This document shows positions 30,756-31,564 of a DNA stretch of 31,564 bases, one piece after another (positions within the stretch are counted from its first letter, which is position 1; the number at the start of each line of letters is the position of its first letter). Origin of the DNA: Pararhodospirillum photometricum DSM 122 (GTDB taxonomy: Bacteria > Pseudomonadota > Alphaproteobacteria > Rhodospirillales > Rhodospirillaceae). The translations under genes were made by a program, and so were the position numbers. The stretch lies in contig NC_017059.1 of the NCBI RefSeq assembly GCF_000284415.1, positions 327,628 to 359,191 on the forward strand. Reading direction: 5' to 3'. Below the pieces are notes generated by a model that was not told the DNA's origin, made no database searches, and worked only from the letters and a program-made list of their open reading frames with translations.

Positions 30756-31564
30756 TTAACAGATGCGGGGCAATTGGTCTCCAGACAACCAGTCCACCAG
30801 CCGCTGGCCACCGAAAGGGGTGATCAGGCGGACGAAGCGATGAGGATCGGCGACCACCCGGCCGATGATCCGGGCCTCGCGGCCCTTGGGGTGGGCGGTA
30901 AGGGCAGCCATCAGGGCCGGGGCATCGGCCTCGGCGCACAGCGCCAGCAGGCGGCCCTCGCAGGCCAGGGTCAGGGGGTCGAGGCCCAGCAGCTCGCACA
31001 CCCCGGCCACCCCGGGCGCCACCGGGATTGCCTCTTGCTCCAGCACCATGCCGGCCCCGGACTGGTCGGCGATTTCGTTCAAGGTCGCCGCCACACCGCC
31101 CCGGGTCGGGTCGCGCAGCACGTGGATGTCGGGCACGGCGGCAACCAGAGCGGCCACAAGGTCGTGAAGGGACTGGCTGTCACTGACCACCGGGGTCTCG
31201 AAGGACAGGCCCTCGCGCTGGCTGAGAATGGCCACCCCGTGGGCGCCGATCGGGCCCGAGACCACCACCACATCGCCGGGCTGGGCGCGGTCGCCGCGAA
31301 TGTCGAGGTCCTCGGCCACCACGCCAACCCCGGTGGTGGTGATGAACACCCCGTCGCCGTGGCCGCGCTCGACCACCTTGGTGTCGCCGGTGACGATGGG
31401 CACCCCGGCCTCGCGCGCTGCCTCGGCCATGCTGGCGACGATGCGGGCCAGGTCGGCGAGGGGAAAGCCCTCCTCCAGAATGAAGGCCGCCGACAAGGCG
31501 ATCGGCACGGCACCGGCCATGGCCACGTCGTTCAAGGTGCCATGCACCGACAGGCTGCCGATAT
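30756..31564 (-). CDS. hypE: Hydrogenase maturation protein HypE (partial, N-terminus outside window)
   Basis: The C-terminal 269 residues of HypE, which dehydrates a carbamoylated C-terminal Cys to a thiocyanate that supplies the CN ligands of NiFe hydrogenase. The frame is open to the window end. The visible part begins with the PurM-like segment IGSLSVHGTLNDVAMAGAVPIALSAAFILEEGFP and includes VTGDTKVVERGHGDG, VVVSGPIGAHGVAILSQREGL and HVLRDPTRGGVAATLNEIA. It ends with the required PRIC, whose Cys carries the cyano group. About 60-80 residues are missing. The sigma54 activator follows 33 nt later on the same strand, so both probably belong to a hyp operon that continues beyond the window. 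Confidence 0.96.
   Translation of the reverse strand, partial: IGSLSVHGTLNDVAMAGAVPIALSAAFILEEGFPLADLARIVASMAEAAREAGVPIVTGDTKVVERGHGDGVFITTTGVGVVAEDLDIRGDRAQPGDVVVVSGPIGAHGVAILSQREGLSFETPVVSDSQSLHDLVAALVAAVPDIHVLRDPTRGGVAATLNEIADQSGAGMVLEQEAIPVAPGVAGVCELLGLDPLTLACEGRLLALCAEADAPALMAALTAHPKGREARIIGRVVADPHRFVRLITPFGGQRLVDWLSGDQLPRIC

Overview
The window comes from a high-GC alphaproteobacterial chromosome, most likely a purple non-sulfur member of the Rhodospirillaceae (Rhodospirillum/Pararhodospirillum type). The reasons are the divergent cbbR / rpe-fbp-prk-tkt Calvin-cycle cluster, a soluble cytochrome c2, hydrogenase maturation (hypE) next to a HupR/HoxA-type activator, and an alphaproteobacterial RpoH. 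The genus is an inference; no rRNA or tRNA gene is present to fix it.

Layout. 1-2.5 kb: a polyamine-binding protein (potF, cut by the window start) divergent from a PuuB-type oxidoreductase. 2.6-3.0 kb: cytochrome c2 with its own terminator. 3.4-4.7 kb: rpoH behind a sigma70-like promoter and a leader of about 300 nt. 4.7-7.9 kb: a free-standing cyclic-nucleotide-binding protein plus a secreted unknown, divergent from a CRP-family regulator; directly after the regulator gene lie a perfect TGTGA-N6-TCACA site and what looks like a roughly 110-nt small RNA gene; then an EamA exporter. 8.0-14.1 kb: tkt, prk, fbp and rpe on the minus strand with divergent cbbR; no RuBisCO gene is in the window. 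14.2-16.2 kb: a small lipoprotein, a lone Aer-like PAS protein, a structured 150-bp element, and an orphan MlaC-type protein. 16.4-22.0 kb: an ArsR-methyltransferase fusion with a 20-bp palindromic operator, then metF-metH (methionine cycle). 22.1-22.7 kb: a secreted thermonuclease-like protein.

22.7-27.6 kb is the accessory part. It holds a complete His-Xaa-Ser locus (hxsD-hxsB-hxsC-hxsA on the minus strand, all overlapping): two radical SAM enzymes and a short HxS-repeat, peptidoglycan-binding candidate substrate. hxsB is split by a one-base change in a run of eight A. Upstream are an IS630-type transposase remnant and a TIR domain-FGE/C-type-lectin-like fusion gene that is AT-richer than its surroundings. 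27.6-31.6 kb returns to ordinary chromosome: a glycosyltransferase, a YgfZ-type folate-binding protein, a sigma54 activator without receiver domain, and hypE (cut by the window end).

Across the whole window a 22-23 bp palindrome (CTGGGGAGGC, 2-3 nt, GCCTCCCCAG) with conserved flanks recurs about a dozen times, mostly 6-32 nt after stop codons and oriented with the gene. It seems to serve where ordinary U-tract terminators are missing, and one copy now encodes the C-terminus of the sigma54 activator.
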